Shown piece by piece: positions 11,036 through 23,309 of a stretch of 64,000 nucleotides of DNA. The stretch comes from Tupaia tana (lineage: Eukaryota > Chordata > Mammalia > Scandentia > Tupaiidae). The first letter of the stretch is position 1. Each line of letters opens with the position of its first letter. Below the pieces are notes generated by a model. That model was not told the DNA's origin, did not search any database, and saw nothing but the letters and a program-made list of their open reading frames with translations. Location: NCBI GenBank assembly GCA_026018925.1, contig JAKSZU010000029.1, forward strand, positions 13,629,278-13,693,277, read 5' to 3'. The position numbers were made by a program, and so were the translations under genes.

Positions 11036-12831
11036 AGAAAACAAAACTCTTAGAACTATATCCTACGCTTTGCAGCTTATCTGAGAAATAGAATTTTACA
11101 GTTCATTAGAAATTATCTGGCACAAAGCAGATGTTGAATACGTAGTAGCTATTGTGATTATGTCTCAGTTACCCATTGGCCAAGGTCATAATGACCTCAG
11201 AAAGGTTCCTGAGACAGCAAGTGAGCTTAACATTGCCTTATTCCTGGGAGGCTACAAAGGATAATGCATAAAGGAAATGTCCATTTACCCAGAGCTCTAT
11301 ATATGGATCTGAGTTCTTGTGAAGCTCTCAAACTATGCTTAGCTGTTTCAGAAACATTGTCTCTGATGTTCTCAGGCTGACTCCACAGTCATATTAGAAA
11401 GTTTTAGCTTTTTAAGATATTCTCTGTTTTATTCTTGGGATTATCTGTAAAGCTGCTGCTTCTTTGGTCATATAATTATTTCTCTAATTCATTAAGAAAC
11501 TCCTTCAACTCTTCAAATAAATACTGTCTTCCTCATTTCAAGTCTTTGGAATATAATTCATACATAATCAAGAAGTATACATAATAAGAAATATATCAAG
11601 AAGTATACATAATCAAGAAGTATATATAATCTTTGGGTTTCTATTCTACCCTAAGTAGGGAGAAATATTTATTTACTAACTCCATTATTAGTTTTATGAA
11701 TATTGTACTTCTCCACCCCTATATCTGTGTCTTTATACTTCACATAGAAAGAGCGTATTTGTTTTAGACAACTGTATTATCAAAAAAAAAAAAAAAAAAC
11801 CAAACAAACAAACAAAAAAACAAAAAATGCCCTGTAGTGTTCATTTCAGGTGATCAGGAGAAGATAAAATGACATATATGAGCCACCTTCAAAAAGCTGA
11901 TGGACAATAAATATTATGAAAACCCATGCATGAATTTCTACTATTTTCTACACCAATATAAGCTTATACTTCAGTTCCAATTATTTTTGCAATTTCCCTG
12001 TATGTTTTTGCAGGTGTAACTTGTGAATCTGAATATAAAGTCTCTATTCCCAGAAAAAAATACTTAAAATTTAAGCTCTATGTAAAGTATTAGTAAATGA
12101 GAAGATTAAAGAGAACTTGTATTATAAAAGATATAAAGATATTGATCATCCAGTAAGTACAGATATTACTTTTAATGTTTTGACAAAAATATTTTAAAAG
12201 TGAAAATAATTGTTACAAAAATGGAAGTAGTCATACTTAGAGTCAGCACTGGGAATGATTAAGCAGAAATAACAAGATGATACAATGAAATAACATAGAA
12301 CACGGCACTAAATACTTTATTACAATAAGTAAACTTACAAATGGACACCAAGATTCCACACATCAAGGAGTAGAAATGTATCTCATGGTGAACAAATCCC
12401 CAAGAGCAATTTAATGTGTCTATGAAAATAATCACTTTGCCATATTTGAGGTCATTTCTGCTTCTCAGACCACATTAAGTCAATGAATTAATACATATAT
12501 GTATTTATGTGTAGACTACACTCAGAACATGTATTCAATTTCTTGGTCTACTCCTTGCCAAGGAATATCTTAGGCACTGTGGATCCTGAGCTGAAAAAGA
12601 GATACCAGTAGGACTAAAAATTCCCCAAACCAGCTATAAAACACAAGAATATGTTAAAGTCTACATTAGCAGGAAGAGCAGTTGAGGTAGTGATGCAGAT
12701 GGAAAGGATGGGTGCAAAAGGAAATCACTATGTTTCAGACATTTATGGACAATAAAATTGTATCAATAACTTACAGTGGCTGGGTGTAGTTTATTTCATA
12801 GGACTAAGATGACTCATAAAAATACAGTTTG

Positions 12832-13090
12832 AAGGCTAACAGGTGCATGGTAGTTAAGGTGGCAGGATCCCACATGGCCAGCTGTGCAGTTCAAGGCCCA
12901 GATCAGATTGCTTGAAAATCATGTTGGATGCATGTGCTTGCACCACAAAATCCGAAGAGGAGAGTGGAGAAAACATTGCAGGGCAGTCATTCCATCTAGG
13001 GGTTGACTTTAGCTTTCTCTCTCCCTCCCCTCTTTTTCCATCTCTCTCTGGCAAGCACATGCAACTTATAGCAAATTTTTGAAAAAAAAA
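12832..13090 (+). mobile_element. Old SINE shared with copy 3
   Basis: It begins GGCTAACAGGTGCATGGTAG, has a tRNA-like head (GGATCCCACATGGCCAGC), a C/T-rich 3' half and an A-run at 13080-13090. Copy 3 has the same insertion at 28806. From 13091 to about 13720 I see no gene or repeat that I can name; copy 3 lacks this part. Confidence 0.7.
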
Positions 13091-13724
13091 AGGTTGAATT
13101 TCCTTTATATAAAATATTGTGATGACAGAAGTGTTTCATTTTTCATATTTTTTCATATTTTGAAATATATGTATGTACATACTGAGATAGCTTGTGGATT
13201 GAACACAAGTTTAAGCACAAAATTGAGTGTCATTTCATATACACCATATATTAATGACTGGAAGATAGTTTTATATAATTTTTTTCTATTGCACCTTTCA
13301 TGGTATGACCTGTGACATAAAATAAGGTATGGAATTATGCACTGTGTAATCAAACGGGTGCTCAAAATATTTCAAATTTTGAAAGTTTTCAGACTTCCAA
13401 TTTTTAGAAAAGAATAGTCAATATGTGTGAGAAAAATGAGATTATCCAGATTGTTTTTAATCCTAGTTTGGGAATAGCTATGGGTAAAGGGAAAAATGAG
13501 AAAGGGGAATGGTTGGATATCAGAGAGGACAGAAAACTTTCTAAAAAGAAATAAGATACATTTTATAAAGCTGTGGATGCCAAATAAATTAAACTGCCAA
13601 GGAATGAAAAGATGGAGCATATTCTGATACAATAATCTAAATAAAGAATCACTATTTCTGGCTCTGATGCTTCGAGTCCCTCATTTACATACACATTCAT
13701 AAAATGAACCTTTTATCCCTTCCC

Positions 13725-14880
13725 TCAGAAGAATTGTTCCAGGGCTCTCTTTATGTCTCTATTTCTCAGACTGTAGATGAAAGGGTTTAGCACAGCTGTC
13801 ACCACAGTGTATATCACTGAGGCTGTTGCATTTGAGTGTGAGTTGGAAGCAGCATTGGCAGTAAAGTTTACATCTAGGATTTTAATAAACAATAAAATAG
13901 GGAGACAACTGAGAGGTGAGAGGCACAGGTGGAGAATGCTTTATACTTCCCCTGAGCTGATGAAATTCTTCAAGTGGAGGTAATTATCTTAGAGTAAGAG
14001 TAAAAGATCCCAGAATAGGTTCAACCACCCTACACAAATGCAAAACTCATCATCACGCCATCAAGAGAGGAGGCCAACAGATGGCTACTGGCTAAGACTG
14101 TGGTCTCCCACATGGCCAACTACAGTCTGAGTCTCATACCTAGTGGCTTGAAAAGCACCCTGGCCATGGGTGTATACATACCCGAAAATCCAGCAGGAAA
14201 ATGAGAGACAGGATTAAGGCATGACCATCCTCCCGGAGTGATTTCTCACATTCCTGTCTCTGTATCTCTCTGTTACAGTGAGCACATGTGCCCTACAGCA
14301 AAAACTTTAAAAGGGAGAGAGAGAACTGAAAATGCAACATGAACCAGTGATATAAATTCACAGAAATGATGACAGCTTTCTAAGTTAGTACATAAAATCA
14401 ACCACAGAACTATTAAATTATGTAACAAAAAAGACAGGACATTTCTGAGCAGAGAAAATGAACCAGCAGTCACCAGAGGCAGGTATTCCTGATGACTGTA
14501 TAAAGCAGGGGGTCACAGATGACCCCAAACCAGTCATAGGCAATCATGGTGAGGAGAAAGTTATCCAACCCTGAAATGAGTGCAAAAAAGAATATGTGGG
14601 TGATGCAGCCTTCATAAGTCATAGCCTTGCTCTGTGTCCATATATTCACCAGTATCTTTAGGATTGTGGGGGAGGTTAAACATATGTCTACAAAGGAGGA
14701 TGGGGAGGAGGAAGTCCATGGTATATGCTCATGGTGGTCTGTATATAGTCATTAACTTTACTAGTGAATATGTAGACACTGTGAACACTGAACTCAGAAA
14801 GAAATAGGATCATAAATACAAGAATAAAACCCAATGACATATTACAAACAAATCTGTGTGTTAAGTGTACATTAGGAAAA
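13725..14880 (-). pseudogene. Olfactory receptor family 7-like pseudogene (old locus, copy 2)
   Basis: This is a single-exon olfactory receptor (seven-helix odorant GPCR) on the minus strand. The 3' end reads as the family's [11 protein letters not shown] tail with a stop at 13725-13727. The N-terminal half is recognisable at 14490-14880: a DICLTS-like segment after TM2, a TQSKAMTYEGCITH stretch, and MIAYDWF in place of the MAYDRF motif. A SINE (14078-14325) splits the body, and there are frame breaks and missing segments around TM4-TM5. It is clearly dead. The same locus is dead and also shortened in copy 3 (29010-29860), so it was probably already broken before the duplication. Confidence 0.8.
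14078..14325 (+). mobile_element. SINE inside the old OR pseudogene
   Basis: It starts GGCCAACAGATGGC and ends CTACAGCAAAAACTTTAAAA. The copy 3 locus has the same insertion at 29103-29362, so it predates the unit duplication. Confidence 0.75.
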
Positions 14881-15389
14881 ATTAAGATAGAAACATAACA
14901 AGGAATGATGGACACAAAACTAGAAGATTCTGATGAAAGATTTTCTCATCTTATATGATTGTATAACTGACAAAAGTTGCCAAGTGTACTTATTTTGTTC
15001 ATACAATACATTATTATGTTTAATAAGAAAAAGGAAAATTGCTTGGTATTTGTCATTTGGGAAGAAATTATTCATCACAAATTAACATTGTTCCATAAAA
15101 TTAGTGAGTATTTCCAAATATTTCTGATCTATGTTTAGTATAAACTTATGGAAATACAAAGAAAGAACAAAGAAAAAAATAACTTGCTATCAGATAGAGC
15201 ACAAAGCTTAATAAGGTGATGTTCTTTCATTGTGTAGAGACATTGAAATCAAAATCACATAACTTATTGGAAATGATTAGAAGGAACAAATTCTATTTCC
15301 ATAGTATAATTAGATTGTCACCATTTCTGAGTCTAAAGCTGTGAGCCCTGCTAACAAGGACATTCTTTAGAACCAGGACAATTTATTCT

Positions 15390-16323
15390 ATGATAGTTTC
15401 CTTCCCAGTGAATCTTCTCAGAGCCCTCTTTATGTTTTTATTCCTCAGACTGTAGATGAAGGTGTTCAGCATGGATGTGACCACAGTGTACACCACCGAG
15501 GCTATTGTACTTGAGTGTGAATTTGATTATCAGCAACAGTAAGGGCCACTCCCATACACATACAATGAAACCAGGAGACAACTGAGATATGAGAGGCACA
15601 GGTGGAAAAGACCATATATTTCCCCTGAGCTGTTAAGATTTTACATATGGAGTAAATGATCTTAGAGTAAGAGTAAAGAATCCCAGCAAGGGTTCCACCA
15701 CCCAGCAGTATGGCTCCAAAATATATGACAATGCCATTAATAAAGGTATCAGAACAGGCAAGGTGGACCATCTAATAAAATTCACAGAAAAAGTGGGGGA
15801 TATTGGTATGTGTAAAGAAGGATAGCCACAACACCACTGAGTTTTGGAGCAAAGAATGCAAAATATTCATGGTCCAGGATACCAGAACCAGCAACACACA
15901 GAGCTGGGGGTTCATGATGATCATGTAGTACAGGGGTGACAGATGGCCACATACTGGTCATTGGACATCACAGTCAGGAGGAAAGCATCCAACCCTACAA
16001 AAAGTAAGAAAAAGGACATCTGAGTGATGCAGCCTACATAAGTGATGACTTTGCTCTGTGTCTGCATATTCACCAGCATCTTTGGGATGGTGGTGGAGGT
16101 AAAACAGATGTCTACAAAGAACAAGTTGGAGAGAAAGAAGTACTTGGGTGTGTGCAGGTGAGAGTCTGAGATGGTGTCCAGGATAATGAGAAGATTTCCA
16201 AACACACTGATCAGTTACATGGAAAGGAAAAGCTCAAATATGAGGGGCTACAATTCTGGCTCCACTGATAATCCAAAAAGAAGAAATTCCAAAATTCTAG
16301 TATCATTCCCTGGTTCTGTGAGG
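15390..16323 (-). pseudogene. Olfactory receptor family 7 pseudogene (young locus, copy 2)
   Basis: This is the paralogue of the intact receptor at 30622-31557 and is alignable end to end. Visible remains include [49 protein letters not shown] and, for [18 protein letters not shown]. Near the C-terminus it has [15 protein letters not shown] and [14 protein letters not shown]. The initiator is lost: where the paralogue has CACATGGAACC this copy reads CTCACAGAACC. Frame breaks divide the body into at least two open pieces (16205-15921 and 15771-15502). It is a host pseudogene. Confidence 0.88.
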
Positions 16324-16786
16324 TAGAGGTGACTACCTGAAAATAAAAAAGATAAAATGACTAATTTTCACTCAGAAGGCTATTATTCACAGAGTTATAA
16401 TAATAAAATTCTACAATTTATGTTTTTCAGTGAATAAATTAATTTATGTATATCATGTATGATAACTCTCCCCTTCCTATATCCTTCCCTCCATGCTATT
16501 CCCAGCTAGGACTTTCAGTCTAATCAAAATTTCTGCAAGAATTCATGAATTCTACAACTTTTCTTAGAAATATTTTTGACCATTTGATTAATATAATTTA
16601 AGAGCTCTCCTATATTCCAGTAAATGTCTGAGAAATGAGTGTACGTTTTTGGGAAACAGATAATTACAGTCAATTGATGACTAGAAAATATGAGTTGATA
16701 AGGAAATAATCATAGAGTAGGGATAATTGTTTCATTGGAAATTAACCCCAGTCAGAATGCCTAAGATGAAAAATGAAGAATAAGTC

Positions 16787-17046
16787 AGAGGTCAGTAGAT
16801 AGCATATTGGTTATGTCACTGGACTTCCACATGGCCAATTAGTTTGAGTCCCAGAACCGATGGATTCAAAAGCAAACTGGGCATGTGTATATATATATAT
16901 ATACCCAATAACCCCAAGAGGAGAATGAAGGAGAACACATTGTCATATGGCCATTACCCTGTACATTGATTTTTTTACTTCCCTTCTCACTGTCTCCATC
17001 TCACTTCAATGAGCATACACACTCTAAGGCAAAAACTTCTAAAAAA
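16787..17046 (+). mobile_element. SINE inserted after unit duplication
   Basis: It starts GAGGTCAGTAGATAGC, contains the tRNA-like head and a short (TA)n, and ends in an A-run. The equivalent site in copy 3 (about 31975) goes directly from unit sequence into the L1 3' end without a SINE. Confidence 0.7.
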
Positions 17047-17478
17047 ATTATGACAAGTGCTGGTGAGGTTTTGGAGAAAAGGGAACTCTCCTGCACTGTT
17101 GAAGGGAATGTATATTACTTCAGTCACTGTGGAGAACAATATGGAGATTCCTCCAAAACCTATAAAATTACTGTATGATTCAGTAATTCCACTCTTGGGT
17201 ATATACCCAAAAGATAAGAATACACTTAGTCAGAAAAACATTTGCACATCCATGTTTATTGCAGCATTATTCACAACTGTTATTACAAGGAACCAACCCA
17301 AACGTCCAGCAACAGATGAATGGATTGAAAAAGTGACCTATACACAAAACTGTGACTACAGAAAACTGCTGAACCATAAAAAATGATGAGACCCTCACAT
17401 GTGATAGGAAGTGAACAAGTATAGAAGATTCACTGCTAAGTGAAGCAAACAAGACTACAAAAGAGAGGCATTGTATGT
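17047..17478 (+). mobile_element. L1 3'-end fragment, left part
   Basis: This is ORF2 C-terminus (GNVYYFSHCGEQYGD, ALFTTVITRNQPKRP) matching L1-1 at about 6990-7400. It is shared with copy 3 at 31975. It is interrupted by the LTR at 17479 and resumes at 18127. Confidence 0.85.
17473..17478 (+). repeat. Target-site duplication of solo LTR
   Basis: GTATGT here is repeated exactly at 18127-18132. The uninterrupted paralogue in copy 3 reads GCATTGTATGTCC, which confirms the empty site. Confidence 0.92.
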
Positions 17479-18126
17479 TGTCCTGACCCGGTTTGGGTGC
17501 TACGTGTCCTGACCTGGGGGGACAGTCGAACAGGTTTCCTGAGGGAAGGAGTGAGAGCCGGAACAAGCGGCACAGTGTCACAACACGGAGACGACACAGT
17601 GTTGTCTGTTTATTGTGGGCAGCACGGTACAGCACGGAGACGACACAGTGTTACAACTCTTTAGGGTCGCGTCGTCTGTTGTGAGCAGCACAGAGACGAC
17701 GCGGTGTCACAACTCTTCAGGGTCGTCTGGAGACGATGTACTGTTACAACTCTTCAGGGTCTTCAGGGTCATCTGGAGACTGTGCGGTGTTTCAGCTCTT
17801 CAGGCTCTCCAGGGTCGTCGTCTTCCTGGTCTTCTGTGTTGTCTTCGTTGTCTTCCTGGTCGTCTGGCTAATGTGGGCCAGGCATGGTGGTTATATACAC
17901 GTTGGTGGATCGTGAAAGGTGGGTTATGATTGGTTGTAAATGGTGGGCCATGATTGGTTTAAACGGTGGGCCGTGATTGGTTGTAAATGGTGGGTTACGA
18001 TTGGTTGCTTTTGGACCAATCGTGAGGTGCCGGATAAGCAAATCTGAGGGATTCTAGTGGCCAATCATGGCAATTGTTTGCTCTCTGAGAAACCTTGGCA
18101 GACTTGCTGTTGCTCAGCCTCCCACA
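17479..18126 (-). mobile_element. Solo LTR of an endogenous retrovirus (fossil)
   Basis: The element is 648 bp, with TG/CA ends and a perfect 6-bp target duplication; six bases is usual for class II ERVs but not exclusive to them. No internal region is present, as expected after LTR-LTR recombination. Orientation is inferred as minus. Reading that strand, a block of about four 24-bp repeats each carrying a CCAAT box (17918-18007) is followed by TATATAA (17897-17891), then AATAAA (17614-17609), then the end. The R/U5 part holds degenerate tandem repeats with CGACACAGTGTTACAAC-like cores. It is CpG-rich and absent from the copy 3 paralogue, so it is young relative to the duplication. Confidence 0.88.
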
Positions 18127-18490
18127 GTATGTCCCCACTTAATATGTACCAAATGCCTGTACTCTATAGCATAAATGGAAAGATTGAAAGGTATAAAAAC
18201 ATAGAGAGCAACTGTGGGTACTAGACACATTGTTGGAGGAGGGTGGAAAATGGGGGTGGGTGACAAGGAGGGAATCAAGTAGGAAAAAAAGAAGCAAAAT
18301 ATTTAAAGGACACAAAAATGGAAAATTGTCAGTTGATGATAATATATGTGGTAATATCTTTGGGCTAATATACAGTGTATCCATGCTGACAAAATTCATC
18401 TTGTGTGATGTACTGGTATACAGATTGATTATAAAAAAATCATAAATTAAGAGAGAAAATAAACCTATCATAAATTACCAAAAAAACCAC
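18127..18490 (+). mobile_element. L1 3'-end fragment, right part (3' UTR)
   Basis: It resumes exactly after the LTR (GTATGTCCCCACTTAATATG as in L1-2) and contains the purine-rich GGTGGAAAATGGGGGTGGG block and the 3' UTR tail. The copy 3 counterpart is 32405-32720. From 18491 to 19118 the unit sequence shows nothing further. Confidence 0.8.
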
Positions 18491-19133
18491 AAAAAACAAA
18501 ATTGCAACTTATTACTTTTTCTGGGTGTTAGACTTTATTATTTGGTTTATTTTACCCTTTTCACTGTGATCATGTACGAAAATCAAGATAACCATTAACT
18601 TTCTCATATTTAGTATCTGAAAATCTTATAAAAATTAACCTAAATATTTATCTTATTAAACAATTTGCAAAACTTTAATAGGGCCTTTCTCTGCCAATGG
18701 TACATATATTGTGAAAGTAAAACCTCTCAAAGATAAATAAAATTTCCTCCATACCATTAAAAGAAAAGAATCAAGTAATGTATCAGATACTAACAAGTGT
18801 TTTGAAGAACATGAAATTTAGTAGATGGGAGGGAGTGTACATTGGTGCATTTTTTTGGTAGTGGACAGCAAAAGTGACAGACAAGATGCTATTTGAACAG
18901 AGTTCCAAAGGAAGATAGGACAGAAGCTGTGAGAGTGTCTGGGAAAGTGAATGACTTGTAAAGGGAAAGAGTAAAAAGGAGAAAGATGAGATATCAGGGG
19001 ATGTTGAGGAAGGAGGGAGCCCTGCTGATGGAGAAACTTGAAGGCACTGAGGATCCCCCATTTACATGACATCCTATCCTCTCTGCATGTAACTGTGTGA
19101 GAACCTGGACATAGCATCAAGATTTTATTTGCA

Positions 19134-19409
19134 GGGGCCAGCAGTTAGCATAATGGCTATGTCACTGGACTCCCACGTAGTCAACTGCGGTTCACGTCCC
19201 GGACCTGGTGGCTTAAAACTCACGCTGGGTGCATGTGCATTCGTGCCCAAGATCCCGAGAGGAGAACGGAGGAGAACAGATTGTGGCATGACCATCCCCC
19301 CCCCCCCCCGGGGGTGATTTCTCGCTTTCTGTCTCTCTGTCTCTGTCTGTCTGTCTGGCGAGCGCACGTGCCCTTAGCAAAAACCTCTCTCTCAAAAAAA
19401 AAAAAAAAA
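19134..19409 (+). mobile_element. Young SINE, post-duplication
   Basis: It starts GGGGCCAGCAGTTAGC and has a C-run, a CTGTCTGTCTGG stretch and a poly(A). The 15-bp direct repeat AAGATTTTATTTGCA lies at 19119-19133 and 19410-19424. Copy 3 has the empty site (AAAGATTTTATTTGCAAGG near 33522). Confidence 0.93.
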
Positions 19410-19965
19410 AAGATTTTATTTGCAAAGCTTTGAACAGACAAACTAACGAGGAGTGGCACTTTAAAGTGACCTTTCTGTGTTCTGTATTTAGAGAAACATA
19501 AAAGAATCTGCTGACTAAGAAAACAAAGATGACTTATGTTGGCTGAGAGGGAAGCAAATCTATTAGACTCAGGTGGTCCAGATATATTGGAATAAAGAGA
19601 GCCTCATCAGCTCTATGCTACACTGGTAAAATACCCTTGAAGCCCCAAGCAAGTAATAATAATAATGAAAAACTATGGAAAGATGATTTGCACAGACACA
19701 AAAATAAAAAGACTAGCAAAAGTTAAAATAAATTCAGCCTCAGCACTAAAGAAATCATTGCAATGTAAAAAATTTTAGTTCTCCTCTGTGATCTCTAAAA
19801 TCAGATTAATTTGTCTCTCATTTGAATACCCAAATACAAGAGAAGATACTGTGAAATATCTTTCATGAACTGCTGCAGTAAGGGAATATCTGGAAGCATT
19901 TCTTTCTGATCTTTGCAACAAATACAGAAACATACTCAAATACAGCTTATCTTAAAAGCTTAACA

Positions 19966-20225
19966 GGACCAGCAGATGGCCTAATGGATACATGGTTATG
20001 TCACTAAACTCCCACGTGGTCAATTGCGGTTTGAGTCCTGGACTCTACAGCTTGAAACTCACATTGGGCATGTGTTCATGCATGCCCCAAATCTCGAGGA
20101 GAATGGAAGAGAAGGGATTATGGTATGGTCATCCCCATGGGGAGTGATTTCTCACTTTGCCTCTCTCTTTTTCTTCCTGTCTCTCCATTGAGCACAAGCA
20201 CCCTATAGTGAAAACTTTAAAAAAT
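19966..20225 (+). mobile_element. SINE, absent from copy 3
   Basis: It starts GGACCAGCAGATGGCC and ends with an A-rich tail. The copy 3 counterpart (near 34130-34160) has no SINE. Flanking repeats are not clear. Confidence 0.8.
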
Positions 20226-20427
20226 CAATAAAAAATGCCCACCATTCAGTAAATTCCTTCCACGCCAAATATTAAATATTCTTTTCTCCTTGCTGCAAAT
20301 CTCCATGGACATGTTTCAATTTTAGTGGAATTACGTACTCCTAATCTCCTCTTTAGTCTCAAGCCAATTAAATTCTCATTACTTAATTGTTGACAATAAT
20401 CCATATACTGCAGAGATTAAAAGACAC

Positions 20428-20464
20428 TTTTGTTTCTTTTTGCGATAGGATGTGTGCATTCAAC

Positions 20465-20528
<64 letters not shown>

Positions 20529-20745
20529 AAGTGATAAATCACACTCTTAGAGGATGATCACACTGCAATCCTGTCTCCTCCAGTCTCTTGAGATTTGGGT
20601 CACACATGCACATACATCTGGCGTGATTTTAAGACACCAGGTTCAGGAACCAACTGGACCCTCAGGTCCATGACCAACTTAACTGCTCAACTGGTCATGG
20701 GTAATTCAGTTGACCTAACCTCCATATGACAAACTGACCCAACAC
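20428..20745 (-). mobile_element. Reversed old SINE with (GA)n expansion
   Basis: In reverse it has the SINE 3' half (poly-A remnant, GCGATAGGATGTGTGC) at the left and the tRNA-like head at the right. The C/T-rich part has expanded into (GA)n at about 20468-20528. Copy 3 carries the same SINE at 34345-34575 without that expansion. Confidence 0.75.
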
Positions 20746-21630
20746 TTCACTTTCTAACATAAAAAATAAATTAGTTACAAATTAATTTGTCAGCCAAGCA
20801 AATAAAGAATGATCTCTTGGCTCTTGGCAAGGCTGGTTGATCTCTGAAATAACTTCAGGTCAAAAATTTCCATTCTCTGTATATTTACTGGACTCTAAGA
20901 TTCACCTGGATGGGGTCTCTGACAAGAAGATCTCCATGTTACAATCTGGACTTCTCCCTGAATGATTGATGATGGGACTGAAGTTAAGTCCCCAGATAAG
21001 ACAGCAGCACGGTGTCAAGCATCAGTATTCTATCCAGACTTAGGACATCAACATCTTCACATCTAACCCAAGACTGCACGATCTGATGAACAATAACAAA
21101 AGAGATCCTTCTGTTTCCCTATATCTGCTCATTTGACTAATTTCCCTGTTTTTACTACAATCCCTGAGCACTTGATTCCCTGTGGGACACAACACAGTCT
21201 GGCCAGAAAGGAAAATTTCCCTGCTGATTCTCTGTTCCCAAGAGACCAAGTAATGTCAGGTAAATGTAGCCTTTATTATTCTTTCTCTGGAGACTCTGCT
21301 GTCTACAGAGCTCTTATCTTAGCACTTTTGCAAAAATTCAAATGTTCCCTGGAATCTGATGTACCTGTCTTTGTTAGTTCTCTTTGAAGACCAAAGCATT
21401 GACTTGTCAAGTGGATACAGCTCCAGATAGCTTCAGAAATACATTTGCTATACAACCTTGAGTAGTTATGTTGTGGACTTCATGATGCTCATGACAAAGC
21501 AGCTAGGAGTTTTCAGCCCATAACATAACAATTATCATTAGTCCTCCATTTATGAAATATTGATAATGATAAGAGCTATGCTTAGAACATTTATGTCCCA
21601 TGAAGTGATGTTAGAATGTTATATGATTGT

Positions 21631-21840
21631 GTCAGCCAGGTTGCCTAGTGGTTAAGGAAGCTGAAACTCACATGGTCGCTTCTGCAGTTCAAGACCCAGT
21701 GGTCTGGGAAAAATGTCAAGCTTGTGTGCATGTGTGCACAAAATCCTGACAAGGGAATGGAAGAGGAGGGATTTCAACATAAAGGGGATTTATCAGTTTC
21801 CTTCTCTCTTTTTCTCTCTCTGAAGCACTATAACAAAACT
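21631..21840 (+). mobile_element. Old SINE shared by all units
   Basis: It starts GTCAGCCAGGTTGCC. It is the same insertion as 1143-1388 and 35952-36168. Confidence 0.72.
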
Positions 21841-22026
21841 AAACTGAATGTTACATTGATTGTATCCTTTAATTTTTAAATGACTTTAGTACTATTAGAA
21901 ACTCATTCTACATCTGCATAAATGAGGCTCAGAAGATTTGACTGATCTGAAGAAAACTATAAACCAAGTAAGGGATGAGGTTTGATTAGAACCCCATGAA
22001 GATGTTTATATGCCTTGGCTCCAGGT

Positions 22027-22330
22027 CAGTGGTCCCCAAATTATGCCTCCAGAAGACACTCTGGGGGAAATTTCTGTTATCATCATTGGGAAGGTGGTAT
22101 TGGTAGAACCTAGTGGATTGAAGCCAGGAATATTGCTCAACATTATAATGGAAAGCAGAGTTCACACCACAATCATCCAACCAAGAGGGAGGCTGAGAGG
22201 CTGATCTAGATCAGAATATCTCCAACATCCATGTGTACATGAATCACCTGAAGAACTTATCTAAATGCAGATTATAATTTGGGAAATCTTGGATGGGTCC
22301 AGATATTCTGTGTTTGTAATTATGATGTTG
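22027..22330. mobile_element. MER5A-like plus second Charlie MITE, copy 2
   Basis: CAGTGGTCCCCAAATTATGCC opens a MER5A-like stretch to about 22180. A second short Charlie-like remnant (TGAATCACCTGAAGAAC) follows to about 22330. Both correspond to 1574-1900 in copy 1. Confidence 0.65.
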
Positions 22331-22429
22331 ATACCACCTGTACTGATCTGTAGGCTGGACTTTACAGACCAAATATACAGTTCAGTGTTAGAGTCAGGTG
22401 TAAGGTTTTTTTTTTTTTTTCCTCTCTAA

Positions 22430-22872
22430 GAACAGAGTTTTATTAGTTTCTTATTGTTGCTCTAACAAATTGCTACAATCATAGAGACTTCAGGCAACAC
22501 AAATTCACTACTTTATAATTCTAAAGGTTTAGAAATCGAAAGTCCAGGTATCAGGAGGGCTACCCTTCTTCTGGAGGTCTGGAAGAGAATCTGATCCTTT
22601 CCTTTTCAGCTTCTAAGGCTGCCCACATCTTCGGTCATGGTCACGTCACTCTGACCTCTGACGACATCATCAGATCGCCTTTCCTGTCTCTGACTCTCCT
22701 GGTCGTCTTATAAAGACCCTTGTAATTAAATTTAGCCCACCAAGATCATGTAGCATAATTTCTTCATTTTAAAATTCTTTACTTAATCACATCTGCCAAA
22801 GTCACTTTTGTCATCTAATATGTTCACAAGTTTCATAAATTAGAAGGACATCTGTGGAAGTTAGTATTCTTT
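22430..22872 (-). mobile_element. MLT1-type MaLR LTR (fossil)
   Basis: This is near-complete LTR sequence of the ERVL-MaLR group. On the plus strand it reads TTATTAGTTTCTTATTG, then ACAAATTGCTACAATC, CTTCTGGAGGTC, TATAAAGACCCTTGTAATTA and ATATGTTCACAAGTTTC, all characteristic of reversed MLT1. It has many small differences and is old. Its position inside a younger, TSD-flanked HAL1-like block suggests it was carried in. Confidence 0.8.
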
Positions 22873-23309
22873 TTTAAAAAAATTTATTTGTTTACATTCA
22901 TTCACTGTACATCATTACAGCATACAAAATGAGATTTTCCATCCAGAGTACACTGTATATTGTCTCAATCAAGCACATCAACATACATGTTGTTATTGTC
23001 AATAAACAATTTTCCATTTCTTGTTTCCTGTATGTTTTGCTTTTTTCCCCCCATCCTTGATTCCCTATCTCTAACCCTCTGCGATCTCCCACTCTCTTCC
23101 CACACTGTCTCTGGTATCTATGTTTAATTTCTATACTATTCCCCCCCCCATATTTTATTGAATTACTAAAGATCTTAATTAATCTAAATATTTTCATAGC
23201 AAACACAGCTGATATATACATTTCCATGAACACAAGTAACTTTAGGCATCCTATAAAGTAGCACCTAGCTGGGGCTATATATCTTACTGCAGTCATCGAA
23301 TGGATTTTT

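Larger units (their letters stand above)
11045..22404. repeat. OR7 tandem unit, copy 2
   Basis: It aligns in order with copy 3 (27070-36334). Shared items are the left flank (TTCCCATTGG..CAGGTCAT-like), an old SINE, an old receptor pseudogene with a SINE inside it, a second receptor locus, an L1 3' end, a reversed SINE and the right flank shared with copy 1. Differences by insertion or deletion are listed separately. 11045-12830 holds no gene; I see only diverged unit sequence with a poly(A)/(CAAA) run near 11789-11825. Confidence 0.8.

Noticed and set aside
13079-13632. Small frames in the copy 2-specific stretch before the old receptor pseudogene
   Set aside because: Short, AT-rich and without motifs; copy 3 lacks the sequence by deletion, so no conservation is visible.
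17440-17929. Overlapping open frames in the LTR region
   Set aside because: They arise from the degenerate tandem repeats of the solo LTR, which is non-coding.
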